42,901 nt of DNA from Rhodanobacteraceae bacterium (GCA_016790075.1 JAEUPP010000072.1:1-42901); one strand, 5' to 3'; numbered from the stretch's first letter, positions 8,578 through 16,146 are shown. Numbers and translations: made by a program. The notes: generated by a model not told the origin, from the sequence alone.

Positions 8578-9507
8578 ATGATGAAGATCGCATTCACTTC
8601 GTGCGTAGATGCTCTCGACGACTCCGAACAAAACGTGTGGGGCAGAGTCGCCGCCACAGAGCCCGACGTACTGTTTCTCCTCGGGGACACCGTCTACATG
8701 GACTACGGCATCTTCGGTGAGCGACGACTGGGATGGCCGCGAAAGGCATCTGACGAGGAGTTCGCGAACACTCTCTACGATCGATACCGAACGCAGTGGA
8801 GCGTCATGTCGTTTCGCGCGCTGTTGTCGAGGGTCAAACACGTAGCACTTACTTGGGATGACCACGACTTCGCGTGGAACGACAGTCGCGGTGCGAGTAC
8901 GGAGAAGCGGCGTGCTGTATCGCCTGAGAAGCGGCAAATCTCTCGCCGCCTGTTCGAGCAATTTCGTCAGGTGCTTACTTCTGGGGCGGCCGCCTACCCG
9001 CCGATTCCCTCGTTGGCGCAGCTACTGGAAGGCCCATACGTAGGGATACAGAGTGTTGTCGACATTGGGAACGTGCGGGTAGTCGCACTCGACGGTCGGA
9101 GTTTTCGAGAAGATCCGAATGACGTGCCTGATGCTGAGATGCACGGTCGTGCCCAGCGCACGTGGCTCGCGCAACAGCTAACGGGTTGGCAAGGAATCGT
9201 CGTGATCGGGTCCGGTAGCGTTATGTCCGAAGGCAAGGAGAGCTGGGACCGATATATCGACTATGGTTGGCTGCTGCAAAAGGCCCGTCGTCCCACCATT
9301 GTCCTTACGGGCGATATTCATCGAAATGCAACTCCTGCTCAGCATGCTGACCTTGTATGGGAAGTCACGTCTTCGGGTGCTGCGCGACCGGGAATAATTG
9401 GAGGCGTCACGGGTAATTTCGGAGTGCTGACGGTTGGCGACAACGTTCAGGCGTCGCTGTATTCGCGCGCCGACCCTGACGGAAAGCACTTCAAGCTTGA
9501 GTTCTAG
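8578..9507 (+). CDS. PhoD-like metallophosphatase (alkaline phosphatase D family)
   Basis: The 309-residue protein keeps the metal-binding motifs of PhoD-like phosphatases in order: FTSCVD at the N-terminus, FLLGDTVYMDYG, TWDDHDFAWND, and LTGDIHRN near residue 245. The family are calcium/iron-dependent phosphomonoesterases or phosphodiesterases. Unlike classical PhoD it has no Tat or Sec signal, so it should act in the cytoplasm. GAGG sits 7 nt before the first of two adjacent ATGs (8578, 8581). The gene is less GC-rich than its flanks. It lies alone between a GTTAGGC core-like site and an attC-like structure, the layout of an integron cassette. Substrate unknown. Confidence 0.85.
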   Translation: MMKIAFTSCVDALDDSEQNVWGRVAATEPDVLFLLGDTVYMDYGIFGERRLGWPRKASDEEFANTLYDRYRTQWSVMSFRALLSRVKHVALTWDDHDFAWNDSRGASTEKRRAVSPEKRQISRRLFEQFRQVLTSGAAAYPPIPSLAQLLEGPYVGIQSVVDIGNVRVVALDGRSFREDPNDVPDAEMHGRAQRTWLAQQLTGWQGIVVIGSGSVMSEGKESWDRYIDYGWLLQKARRPTIVLTGDIHRNATPAQHADLVWEVTSSGAARPGIIGGVTGNFGVLTVGDNVQASLYSRADPDGKHFKLEF

Positions 9508-9557
9508 GCGCAGTAGAGGTGCGTCCGTGACTACTTGAAGTCAGCCGTCGCGCGGTG

Positions 9558-9668
9558 GCCCAACTACCGGTTCAGGTCGATGCATTACTCTGGCCGCCAC
9601 GAGGACGAAAATGCAATAGCGACCTCGTGGCGGCCAGAGTAACGCGCCACTTAACCTATGAGTTAGAG
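9558..9668 (+). other. attC-like recombination site between two single-gene cassettes
   Basis: The left end GCCCAAC fits the core RYYYAAC (9558-9564). It is followed after six bases by TTCAGGTCGATGC, similar to the usual L'' box. The right end is CTTAACC...GTTAGAG (core 9662-9668), in which the seventh base is G rather than a pyrimidine. The outer arms are imperfectly complementary. The centre is a perfect 20-bp inverted repeat (9585-9604 with 9623-9642) with an 18-nt loop. The site follows the phosphatase stop codon by 50 nt and ends 12 nt before the kinase ATG, as expected for attC. The perfect inner stem is longer than typical. No integrase gene is in the window. Confidence 0.5.
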
Positions 9669-9674
9669 CGCACT
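9664..9674 (+). repeat. Left copy of 11-bp inverted repeat flanking the kinase gene
   Basis: TAGAGCGCACT ends 6 nt before the kinase ATG. Its exact reverse complement overlaps the kinase stop codon (10550-10560). In a cassette the 5' end and the start of the attC site are complementary in this way. Confidence 0.7.
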
Positions 9675-9680
9675 AAATTC

Positions 9681-10550
9681 ATGTCCGTCCCCATTCCCCC
9701 GCACGCCCCAAAAACGTTCAAACCGCCAACCCGAGGTCAATCCATCCTCGTGGATGGAAAGTACTACTTCATTGGGGACAAGATCGGGCAAGGCTCCTTC
9801 GGAGAGGTCTTCGCGTGTCAAGACGAGTGGAGCAATCAGCTCGTTGCAAAGGTCCTGCTTCCTCGCAATCGAACCTACGACGAAGTGCGGGAGAGTTGGT
9901 TGCAAGAACTCCGCAAGCTGCTAGACCTCAGGCATCCGAATATCACTCACGTCTACGCGGCATTCGAATGCGACGACACGTTTTATCTGGTGATCGAGCG
10001 TTGCTCGATGACGCTAGAAACCGTCATCAACCTCCCGGGTGGCAACGGTGAAACATGGCTTCCCTATGTCGCTCGGGACATCCTTCAAGGGCTGGAATAC
10101 ATGCACGTCAATGGATACGTGCACAAGGATATTCACGCCGGCAATGTCTTTGTCTCCCAAACAATAGACCGGATGGTTCCAACAAAAGATCCGGTTTGGT
10201 CCTTCAAGGTCGGAGACCTCGGAATAAGTCGCCTCGAAAACGATATCGAGATATTCAATACTCTGCTGGCCCAGTGGATGCTGCCACCTGAGGCCATTGA
10301 TCCCAATGAGTTTGGGCCGGTAAGCCGTGCGCTAGACATCTATCACGTTGGGTTGCTTCTCTTGGCACTTTTGTTGGGGTATTCACCATCGTTCACGAGA
10401 GATGAAATCGTGGCTGGCGCACCACGTCAAGCGGCTGAAGGCTTGCGGTCGAAGTACGGGTTGGTAATAGCAAAGGCTTTGCGTCGCCATGCAGCGGCCA
10501 GAGTTCCAACAGCTGTTCAGTTTTGGCGTGAGATTGCGAGCGTCGGCTAA
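9681..10550 (+). CDS. Soluble eukaryotic-like serine/threonine protein kinase
   Basis: The 289 residues make essentially only a kinase domain. The glycine-rich loop is IGQGSFGEVF (35-44), the ATP-anchoring Lys is K57 (QLVAKV), and the helix C Glu is probably E76. The catalytic loop is HKDIHAGN (148-155; HKD for HRD). The metal-binding motif is DLG (179-181) and the APE-like motif PPE follows. All catalytic residues are present, so activity is expected. It has no transmembrane, PASTA or sensor domain, unlike most bacterial PknB-type kinases. The start at 9681 is chosen over upstream in-frame codons because these lie inside the attC-like site. Its gene fits tightly between 11-bp inverted repeats. 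Lower GC than its neighbours suggests transfer. Confidence 0.9.
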   Translation: MSVPIPPHAPKTFKPPTRGQSILVDGKYYFIGDKIGQGSFGEVFACQDEWSNQLVAKVLLPRNRTYDEVRESWLQELRKLLDLRHPNITHVYAAFECDDTFYLVIERCSMTLETVINLPGGNGETWLPYVARDILQGLEYMHVNGYVHKDIHAGNVFVSQTIDRMVPTKDPVWSFKVGDLGISRLENDIEIFNTLLAQWMLPPEAIDPNEFGPVSRALDIYHVGLLLLALLLGYSPSFTRDEIVAGAPRQAAEGLRSKYGLVIAKALRRHAAARVPTAVQFWREIASVG

Positions 10551-10560
10551 GTGCGCTCTA
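10550..10560 (+). repeat. Right copy of 11-bp inverted repeat flanking the kinase gene
   Basis: AGTGCGCTCTA is the exact reverse complement of 9664-9674 and starts on the last base of the kinase TAA stop. The next bases give GCTCTAGC, one change from GCTCTAAC, which would be the complement of the left core GTTAGAGC. No complete attC right half was found downstream, so the site may be truncated. Confidence 0.65.
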
Positions 10561-10660
10561 GCCCTTCCATCGAGAGAACTCACTCCCGGTAAGCCGGGTC
10601 GGGCCCATCATGCAAAAATGTTCGGCCTCAGGGAGAAATCTTGCAGCACGCAGGTAGAGC

Positions 10661-10716
10661 GAGCAAACGCGGCCACGCGCAATTCCGAGCAAACGACACG
10701 CGGCCACGCCCAATTC
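10661..10716. repeat. Imperfect tandem repeat, possibly the terminus of a lost IS element
   Basis: GAGCAAACG...CGGCCACGCGCAATTC (10661-10685) is followed by a second copy (10687-10716) with a 5-nt insertion and one base change. Multiple terminal repeats of this size are typical of IS21-family ends, but no transposase of that type is present. The element assignment is a guess from form, not from a match. Confidence 0.4.
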
Positions 10717-10796
10717 AGAATAATCTGACGCGCCGTCGGGATGTTTTCGCAGGCGCTCGCGAAGTCGAGGCGGAAAAATGGACTCTATGGCCTCGC

Positions 10797-11210
10797 TCTC
10801 GACTGGTTTCATCGAATGGACGTGGCGTGTTTCACGGCATGCAACGCTGCGTTCGCCGGGTATGGAGGTGCGCAGAAGACAACGACGCCGGCATTTCGTT
10901 CGAGCATCTCAAGCAGTGGGTCAAGAACACGATCGTTCACGTCGGCGCGCGCCTCGCAGCAGCGATCCACGCCTGCGCCGTGATAAGCAACCATCTGCGG
11001 CAGCTGCTGGAGATGGATCCACTCGCCCCGGAGCACTGGCCTGATGAAGAAGTCGCCCAGCACTGGGCATGACTGTCTCCACCGAGCGAAGCCAGCGCAT
11101 CCGCATTCGAGGCGAAGTGCCGGTCGGTGACCAGCGACCCCGCTCGTCTTGCAGTGATCCACACGCGCCTGGGGTGCTTGTCCTGGTCGATGAAGTGTTT
11201 GGCTGCGCAA
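10797..11210 (+). pseudogene. Decayed Y1/HUH (REP-associated type) transposase relic
   Basis: In one frame the translation reads GVFHGMQRCVRRVWRC, then FEHLKQWVKN, IHACAVISNHLRQLLEMDP, HWPDEEVAQHW, a TGA stop (11070-11072), and later DPARLAVIHTRLGCLSWSMKCLA. This order matches the long form of transposase IS200-like/REP-associated proteins, typically RCVRRAFLCG, HRKQWV, AYAVMSNHYHVVLHVDP, SDEEVxRRW and ARLAVIRxRLGSLSWFMRCLAE (recalled consensus). The gene is inactive: an in-frame stop interrupts it, the HxH metal site of SNHYHVVL has become SNHLRQLL, and similarity ends near 11210 before the usual C-terminus. The relic gives the otherwise unexplained 10.8-11.2 kb stretch an origin. Confidence 0.7.
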
Positions 11211-11434
11211 AATAGTACCCTCATTGAGCAGCAGGGTAGCGACCGGTGCACAAGCGAGACCAGCGCTGCCCGGCATCTGGTCGCAGCGGACGATCCGCTA
11301 CGTTTGCGCTGAACACTGCGGTGAGTAGCCCTATCGCCGCAAGCATCGTCTTTTCCTTGTAGCAAATAGCAATTTACAGATTTATTAATTTACATGGTCT
11401 GGTTGAAAACAAATTGCTCCGGCGTGATTCGGTC

Positions 11435-12544
11435 ATGGGACCATTCCTCAAATTCTGCATTGGCATCGTCGGCACTTTCAGTGTGTTGCTGATCGGCTTT
11501 GTCTTTCTCGCCCTGCTGTCCGGCAAGAGAGATGAGATCGAAGACTTGCTGAAGACGCTCCCCGAGCGGGAGCTCGCCACGCTTGAAGCAATCTGCAAGG
11601 CGGAGGGCATGGAGGCGAAGCAACTGCGGCCGTTGGGTATCACCACCGATGCGCTCTTGCGTGACTCGCGCAACGCGCGCGTGGTGGTCATTCGTGATGG
11701 CCATGTGCGTTCACTCTCCTTGCGCGGAACGAAAACTCCGGAATTGCACGACCTGAGCGCGTTGACGGAACTCGAGACGCTTTGGCTGGAAAAGGGCAGG
11801 CTTACGACCTGGCCGAAGCTCGACAAGCTCACAAAGCTCCGCGATGTACAGCTCAACGATCAGCCGCTTGATTCGCCTGCGCCGAACTACCTGCCTACGT
11901 CGCTTGGACGGCTCGGTCTAGCGGGTACAAAGGTCACGAGTATCGATGCCTTGACGGGCTTTGCGTTTGATGAAGTCGACCTGTCACGCACGCCTATTGC
12001 CAAGTTGCCGGATCATGTGCCAGTCAAAGGCGCGTGGCGGCTCACTCTTGACGACACGCTGATCACCAAGCCCGTGGGCTACGAGCTGGCTTTGCCCCCT
12101 GGTGTCACGGTTTCCGGCCCGACCTTGACCGATGGCAAGATCGAAGGCATGGCTTCACACAAGCGTGTGGATGTAACGATTACTGGCTCTGCCCTGCGGA
12201 CACGCGCAACGATCGCACTGCCGACGAATTCCAGCGCGCATCCGACCTCAGGCCCGGTGGAAATCGAATGCAGCGTCGCCAGTGGCGCTATGCGTGTCTG
12301 GCTGCAGGAACCTGAAGGTATGTTCCAAGGCGAATGGTTCACGCGTGGCAGGATCAAGGGCTTCGGTTTCGCGCGCGCAACCGGTTATTTCAGTACCGAG
12401 ATCAGCGCGGACCGGCCAGGCAAGGCGCTGGGCACACTGATCGTGCAGGGGGCGCCACCGCGTTTCAGTTTTGCTGTCGTCGTTGAACCCATCGGCGATG
12501 CACCCGTTACGGGCATCCAGATGCATGTCAGAACGGCGCCATGA
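11435..12544 (+). CDS. Membrane-anchored leucine-rich-repeat-like protein
   Basis: The 369-residue protein begins with one hydrophobic segment (FCIGIVGTFSVLLIGFVFLALLSG), a signal anchor. Residues ~85-190 hold short leucine-rich repeats: LSALTELETLWLEKGRL, WPKLDKLTKLRDVQL, SLGRLGLAGTKVTSIDAL, FDEVDLSRTPIAKLP. The C-terminal ~170 residues are beta-rich and unassigned. ATG 11435 is preferred over in-frame TTG 11414. The upstream ~80 nt are AT-rich and could carry the promoter. Leucine-rich repeats usually mediate protein contacts; no partner is indicated. The gene sits intact among decayed genes. Confidence 0.75.
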   Translation: MGPFLKFCIGIVGTFSVLLIGFVFLALLSGKRDEIEDLLKTLPERELATLEAICKAEGMEAKQLRPLGITTDALLRDSRNARVVVIRDGHVRSLSLRGTKTPELHDLSALTELETLWLEKGRLTTWPKLDKLTKLRDVQLNDQPLDSPAPNYLPTSLGRLGLAGTKVTSIDALTGFAFDEVDLSRTPIAKLPDHVPVKGAWRLTLDDTLITKPVGYELALPPGVTVSGPTLTDGKIEGMASHKRVDVTITGSALRTRATIALPTNSSAHPTSGPVEIECSVASGAMRVWLQEPEGMFQGEWFTRGRIKGFGFARATGYFSTEISADRPGKALGTLIVQGAPPRFSFAVVVEPIGDAPVTGIQMHVRTAP

Positions 12545-12612
12545 CGTCATGCGCCGTCCAATTTCGCACGGCGCGTCCTGTCGAGTAATGTCTGGTCCGA
12601 TTGCATGCGAGC

Positions 12613-13062
12613 ATGAATCACGAGGCGCCGGCCGAATTGACCCTGAACAAAGCCGTCAGCGGTGCTCAGGCAGTTATTGATGTTCTTGAAGGCTACAAAT
12701 TGCAGATCCGCCGTCGCATCCCATACTGCAGCCTGTTCCAGCCGACCTTGCGCGCAACTTTGCAAGCGGACGGCGATGGCGCGCGTGTCGACGGCTGCGT
12801 CGACCACGGCTCAGGCCGGCAATTCCTGCGCTGGTAGAGCGTCAGCGTGACTGTCATTGGTAGCATTGTTTTCGTCGGCGCGTTACACGAGGCCGTGCGT
12901 GGCGAGACCCTGTCCAGCACATCGCCTGGCTTGGTCCAGCCTCCGGTGCTTGTATTGATATGTATCGGATTTCACCTGCTCATGCAGCGCCTCTTGAGTC
13001 GTGACACCAGTCTTCTTGCCGAACATCTGCGGAAAACGCCTGCATCGGAAGTGGTCCAATAG
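12613..13062 (+). pseudogene. Small membrane protein gene interrupted by one in-frame TAG
   Basis: One frame runs from ATG 12613 to TAG 13062, broken only by TAG at 12835-12837. Before the stop it has YKLQIRRRIPYCSLFQPTLRA and ADGDGARVDG, ending FLRW. After it come SVSVTVIGSIVFVGAL and PPVLVLICIGFHLLMQRLL, two hydrophobic segments, then a charged tail. This matches a common small-protein layout in which a soluble beta-rich half (YRNSFRP...GT.. pattern) leads into two membrane helices. A single W-to-stop change (TGG to TAG) would explain the break, because the sequence on both sides fits in one frame. Function unknown. If the stop is real, the product is truncated before its membrane part. Confidence 0.55.
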
Positions 13063-13419
13063 CTCAGGACACTTCAGAAGGAATTCTTTCTTCAAGCGAG
13101 TTGATCAATCGGTTCCGGGCAACTCTCTGGCGGCACTGGCTGAGCCCCAGAAGCATTCCGTAGCTTGATTCGGCTTTGCCCGGCAGCTTCCGTGCTCTAC
13201 CATGCCGCGCGTACAGAACATCGAAGCGCGACTGTTCCATGCACCCAGCGATTTTCTCCGCCGACGAAAACCCAGGCTTGGGTGTAAAGGGAAAAGAGCG
13301 TCTTTCGCCATCCCGATGCTGCTGTTACTGCCGCGTAGCAGTTTGGGTCAACTCACTCATCAACACGAGAGTTGCGCGATGAGTTTGCGCAGCGCCAGCC
13401 CTGTGGGGCGTTGTGCCGC
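13063..13419. other. 357-bp stretch without a supported gene
   Basis: Short open frames exist on both strands, but none has a start signal, coherent composition or recognisable motif. It probably contains the promoter for the HXXEE gene, but no clear -35/-10 pair was identified. Confidence 0.4.
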
Positions 13420-13902
13420 ATGAAACCCGAGCGACTCAGCATCCTCTTCGTTGCTGCTGTCCTTGCTCACAACTTTGAGGAGGCTGTCTGGCTGCCGGGC
13501 TGGTCCGAGTCGGCCGGAGGTTGGCAGACGCCGGTGTCTGCACCGGCCTTTCGCCTCGCCGCCACCGCCATCTCACTGCTTCTTGTCGCCGTAGCTGCGC
13601 TGGCCCATGTTTCAGGCCCACGCTCCCGATCGGTACACGTTCTGGCCGGCTTCGCAGTTGCCATGGTAGCGAACGTAGTCTTCCCGCATCTGATCGCGTC
13701 GGTCGCCCTGCGGATCTATGCCCCCGGTACGGGTACCGCCGTTTTCCTCGTGGCGCCCAGCGGGCTTCTGCTCCTGCGCGCCCTGCACTCGCGGGGCTAC
13801 ATCGACATCAAGCGCATGTACTGGGTAGCGCCGCTTGTCACTTTCCTGCTGCTGCTCTCTATTCCCGCCCTGTTCTGGGTAGGGATGAAAATGGTTGGTT
13901 GA
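13420..13902 (+). CDS. HXXEE-domain integral membrane protein
   Basis: The 160-residue protein has four or five hydrophobic helices. The N-terminal helix contains HNFEE (VLAHNFEEAVWLPGW), the HxxEE signature that defines this membrane family. A central helix carries VFPHLIAS, and the tail ends in LVTFLLLLSIPALFWVGMKMV. The conserved His and Glu residues within the membrane suggest a metal-dependent or enzymatic role, but no activity is established as far as I know. ATG 13420 is chosen because HNFEE then lies in the first helix, as usual. It lies between a pseudogene and an IS remnant, with no operon partner. Confidence 0.75.
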   Translation: MKPERLSILFVAAVLAHNFEEAVWLPGWSESAGGWQTPVSAPAFRLAATAISLLLVAVAALAHVSGPRSRSVHVLAGFAVAMVANVVFPHLIASVALRIYAPGTGTAVFLVAPSGLLLLRALHSRGYIDIKRMYWVAPLVTFLLLLSIPALFWVGMKMVG

Positions 13903-13943
13903 GTGTAGTGGCTTGGTTCAATCCTTCGTTCCGTCTGGTGCGT

Positions 13944-14237
13944 CTAGGTGCGACGCGGAACCAAGGCTTCAGGGGAATGAACATGCACACGCGCCGCGTA
14001 CAGATTTGCCAGCGCGAACAGCGTCACGATCTGTACCGTATTCCTCGCCAGCCCTCTGAAGTGCGTCTTGACGTAGTTGAACACGCACTTTACCAACGGA
14101 AACGGATGCTCCGCGCGATCTTCCATTCGCTTTTCTGCGCGCTTGACGGATGCCGGCGCGCCAACATAGTCGGCATCCGCGTAGCCCCGATCCTCCTTCC
14201 CGTGCAGGAGATCGTCGATCTGCGCCACATCTGACTC
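13944..14237 (-). mobile_element. IS5-family transposase C-terminal remnant
   Basis: Read on the minus strand this encodes ESDVAQIDDLLHGKEDRGYADADYVG, then KRMEDRAEHPFPLVKCVFNYVKTHFRGLARNTVQIVTLFALANLY. This matches the C-terminal part of IS5-type DDE transposases, which typically read YADAGYxG, EHPFRVIKxxFGFVKxRYRGLxKNxxQLxTLFALxNL (recalled consensus). The catalytic Glu region (the E of AEHPF) is kept. The N-terminal two thirds are missing: at ~14240 the frame runs directly into the antisense of the truncated small gene at 14245-14370. No intact terminal inverted repeats or target duplication were identified. This is an inactive scar of insertion plus deletion. Confidence 0.8.
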
Positions 14238-14244
14238 GTTCGTC

Positions 14245-14370
14245 GTCGTCGCGACGGCGCTGGAGCTGATCACGATGGTCGTGGCCAAGGGTGGCCATAC
14301 GCTCGCCGAGGAAATGCAGCGGCTGCAGCACTACGTCGATGCGATCGATACGGCGATGCAACGCAAGTAG
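14245..14370 (+). pseudogene. Truncated second copy of the small protein at 1677-1889
   Basis: The frame encodes 41 residues, VVATALELITMVVAKGG and so on to DAIDTAMQRK and a TAG stop. They match the last 41 residues of the 70-residue protein at 1677-1889 with only three differences (AV to VV at the start, T to H and Q to H). The first 29 residues are absent, replaced by the IS5-type remnant. The two copies differ at many third codon positions, so this is an old paralogue rather than a recent duplication. Downstream sequence after CGCAAGTAGC is unrelated. Confidence 0.8.
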
Positions 14371-14411
14371 CTTCATCGTGCGCCGGGCGTCCGGGCATGA
14401 TGGCTGGCCGC

Positions 14412-16034
14412 TTAGTCCGCGGATCGCTCGGCGATCCAGACGCCGCGCGGCGGAAGCACGAGTGCGTCGTCGTCGCGCTTCGCTGGCGCGACGTCGGCCA
14501 GCGGCAGCGGGCATGCGTCGGCCCAGGCCGAATGCCGCAGCACCAGCGGCGCGTTGCTGAGATTGAACACGAGCAGCAGCCGCTGTGATGCGCTTGCGCG
14601 CTCGAAGGCGAGCGCCGGTTCCGCGGTATCGATGAAGCGGATCGAGCCGGCTACAAGCGCCGGCTGCCTGCGCCGCCAGTGCAGGAATCGGCGCAGGCGC
14701 TGCAGGGTGGAGGTGGCATCACGCTCCTGCTGTGCGACGTTGAGCGCAGCATGTGCAGTCGCGAGCGGTAGCCACGGCGTCGCGGTTGAAAAGCCCGCGT
14801 GCACCGAATCGTCCCAGGGCATCGGTGTGCGGCAGCCATCGCGCCCCTTGAAGTCGGGCCAGAACGCGATGCCGTAGGGATCGCGGATCGCGTCGAACGG
14901 CAGCTCGGCTTCCGGCAGGCCTAGTTCCTCACCCTGGAACAGGCAGACCGACCCGCGCAGGCAGCAGACCAGCAGCAGCAGTTGTATTGCGACATCGCGC
15001 GATGGTTTCGCGCCGCCCCAGCGCGTGAGCACACGCGGCACGTCGTGGTTGGACACGGCCCAGCAGGGCCAGCCTTCATGCATCTGCGTCTCGAGTTGTT
15101 CGATGGTGCGGCGGATGTGGCCGGCCGAACCGTCTTCGGTCAGCAGCTCGAAGCTGTAACCCATGTGCAGCCGGCCGGCGCGCGTGTATTCCGCCGTTGT
15201 GGCGAGTGAGTCCTCGGCCGAGATTTCACCGAGCGCGACGACGCCTGGATAGCGATCCATGAGTGTGCGCAGCCGCTCCAGAAAAGCGACATTTTCCGGT
15301 TGCGTGCTGTTGTAATAGTGAAATTGATGTGCGTAAGGATTGTCGGCGCTAAAGCCGCGTCCAGCGCGCAGCTCCGCCGGCTTCGCGGGGTTGTCGCGCA
15401 GCTGGCGGTCGTGAAAGCAAAAATTGATCGCGTCCAGTCGCAGCCCGTCGACGCCGCGGTCAAGCCAGAACTGCACGTTGTCGAGCGCGGCTTGCTGCAC
15501 CTCAGGATGATGGAAGTTGAGATCGGGCTGTGTCGTCAGAAAATTATGCAGGTAGTACTGGCGCCGGCGCGGCTCCCAGTGCCAGGCGCCGCCGCCGAAA
15601 ATCGACAGCCAGTTGTTCGGCGGTGTGCCGTCGGCGCGCGCATCAGCCCAGACGTACCAGTCGGCCTTGTCGTTGTCGCGGCTCTCGCGGCTTTGCTTGA
15701 ACCAGGCATGTTCGGTTGAGGTGTGGCTGAGCACCTGATCGATCATGACCTTGAGGCCGAGGGCGTGTGCGCGGGCGAGCACTGCGTCGAAGTCCGCGAG
15801 CGTGCCGAACAGCGGATCGACGTCACGGTAGTCGGCGATGTCGTAGCCGAAATCGTGCATCGGCGACTTGAAAAACGGTGAGATCCAGATCGCATCGACG
15901 CCGAGGCTGGCGATGTAGTCCAGTCGCGCGAGCAGGCCCGGCAGGTCGCCGACGCCGTCACCGTTCGCGTCCTGGAAGCTGCGCGGATAAACCTGGTAGA
16001 TGACGGCGCCGCGCCACCACGGTAGTTGACTCAT
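14412..16034 (-). CDS. GH13 alpha-glucosidase (oligo-1,6-/alpha-1,4-glucosidase type)
   Basis: The 540-residue enzyme has no signal peptide, so it hydrolyses imported maltooligosaccharides or isomaltose in the cytoplasm. GH13 motifs are in place: WWRGAVIYQVYPRSFQD at the N-terminus, region I LKVMIDQVLSHTS, nucleophile Asp201 (DGLRLDAINF), acid/base Glu270 (VVALGEIS) and transition-state Asp331 (AVSNHDVPR). The remaining C-terminal beta domain is normal. The start at MSQLPWWRG is chosen because the family N-terminus follows at once; the open frame continues upstream over intergenic DNA and antisense to the receptor gene but is not coding there. It is divergent from the TonB receptor across a 375-bp shared control region. 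Confidence 0.92.
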   Translation of the reverse strand: MSQLPWWRGAVIYQVYPRSFQDANGDGVGDLPGLLARLDYIASLGVDAIWISPFFKSPMHDFGYDIADYRDVDPLFGTLADFDAVLARAHALGLKVMIDQVLSHTSTEHAWFKQSRESRDNDKADWYVWADARADGTPPNNWLSIFGGGAWHWEPRRRQYYLHNFLTTQPDLNFHHPEVQQAALDNVQFWLDRGVDGLRLDAINFCFHDRQLRDNPAKPAELRAGRGFSADNPYAHQFHYYNSTQPENVAFLERLRTLMDRYPGVVALGEISAEDSLATTAEYTRAGRLHMGYSFELLTEDGSAGHIRRTIEQLETQMHEGWPCWAVSNHDVPRVLTRWGGAKPSRDVAIQLLLLVCCLRGSVCLFQGEELGLPEAELPFDAIRDPYGIAFWPDFKGRDGCRTPMPWDDSVHAGFSTATPWLPLATAHAALNVAQQERDATSTLQRLRRFLHWRRRQPALVAGSIRFIDTAEPALAFERASASQRLLLVFNLSNAPLVLRHSAWADACPLPLADVAPAKRDDDALVLPPRGVWIAERSAD

Positions 16035-16118
16035 GCTTGCGCGTCCGTTGCCGTTCTGCATCCGCCTCGGCGGTTCGGCGCGCAGCATAGCCGCGAGGCG
16101 GTAGCGCACTCGCGCGAC

Positions 16119-16132
16119 TGCAATCGTATTCA
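16119..16132 (-). promoter_or_regulatory. Operator-like site upstream of the alpha-glucosidase gene
   Basis: TGCAATCGTATTCA followed by TTGG is nearly the reverse complement of the site at 16307-16320 (12 of 14 bases, more with flanks). Its first base lies 85 bp from the alpha-glucosidase start. An imperfect palindrome of this length with a central CG fits LacI-family binding, and a LacI regulator closes the locus at 22329-23399. Confidence 0.55.
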
Positions 16133-16146
16133 TTGGCAGCGGCATG

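Noticed and set aside
8254-8961. A 235-codon minus-strand frame over the start of the phosphatase gene
   Set aside because: It is antisense to conserved PhoD-like motifs and has low-complexity Arg/Ser content.
10809-11365. Minus-strand open frames of 155 and 142 codons
   Set aside because: The plus-strand frame in the same place matches a transposase family in order and spacing; the minus-strand frames are its shadows.
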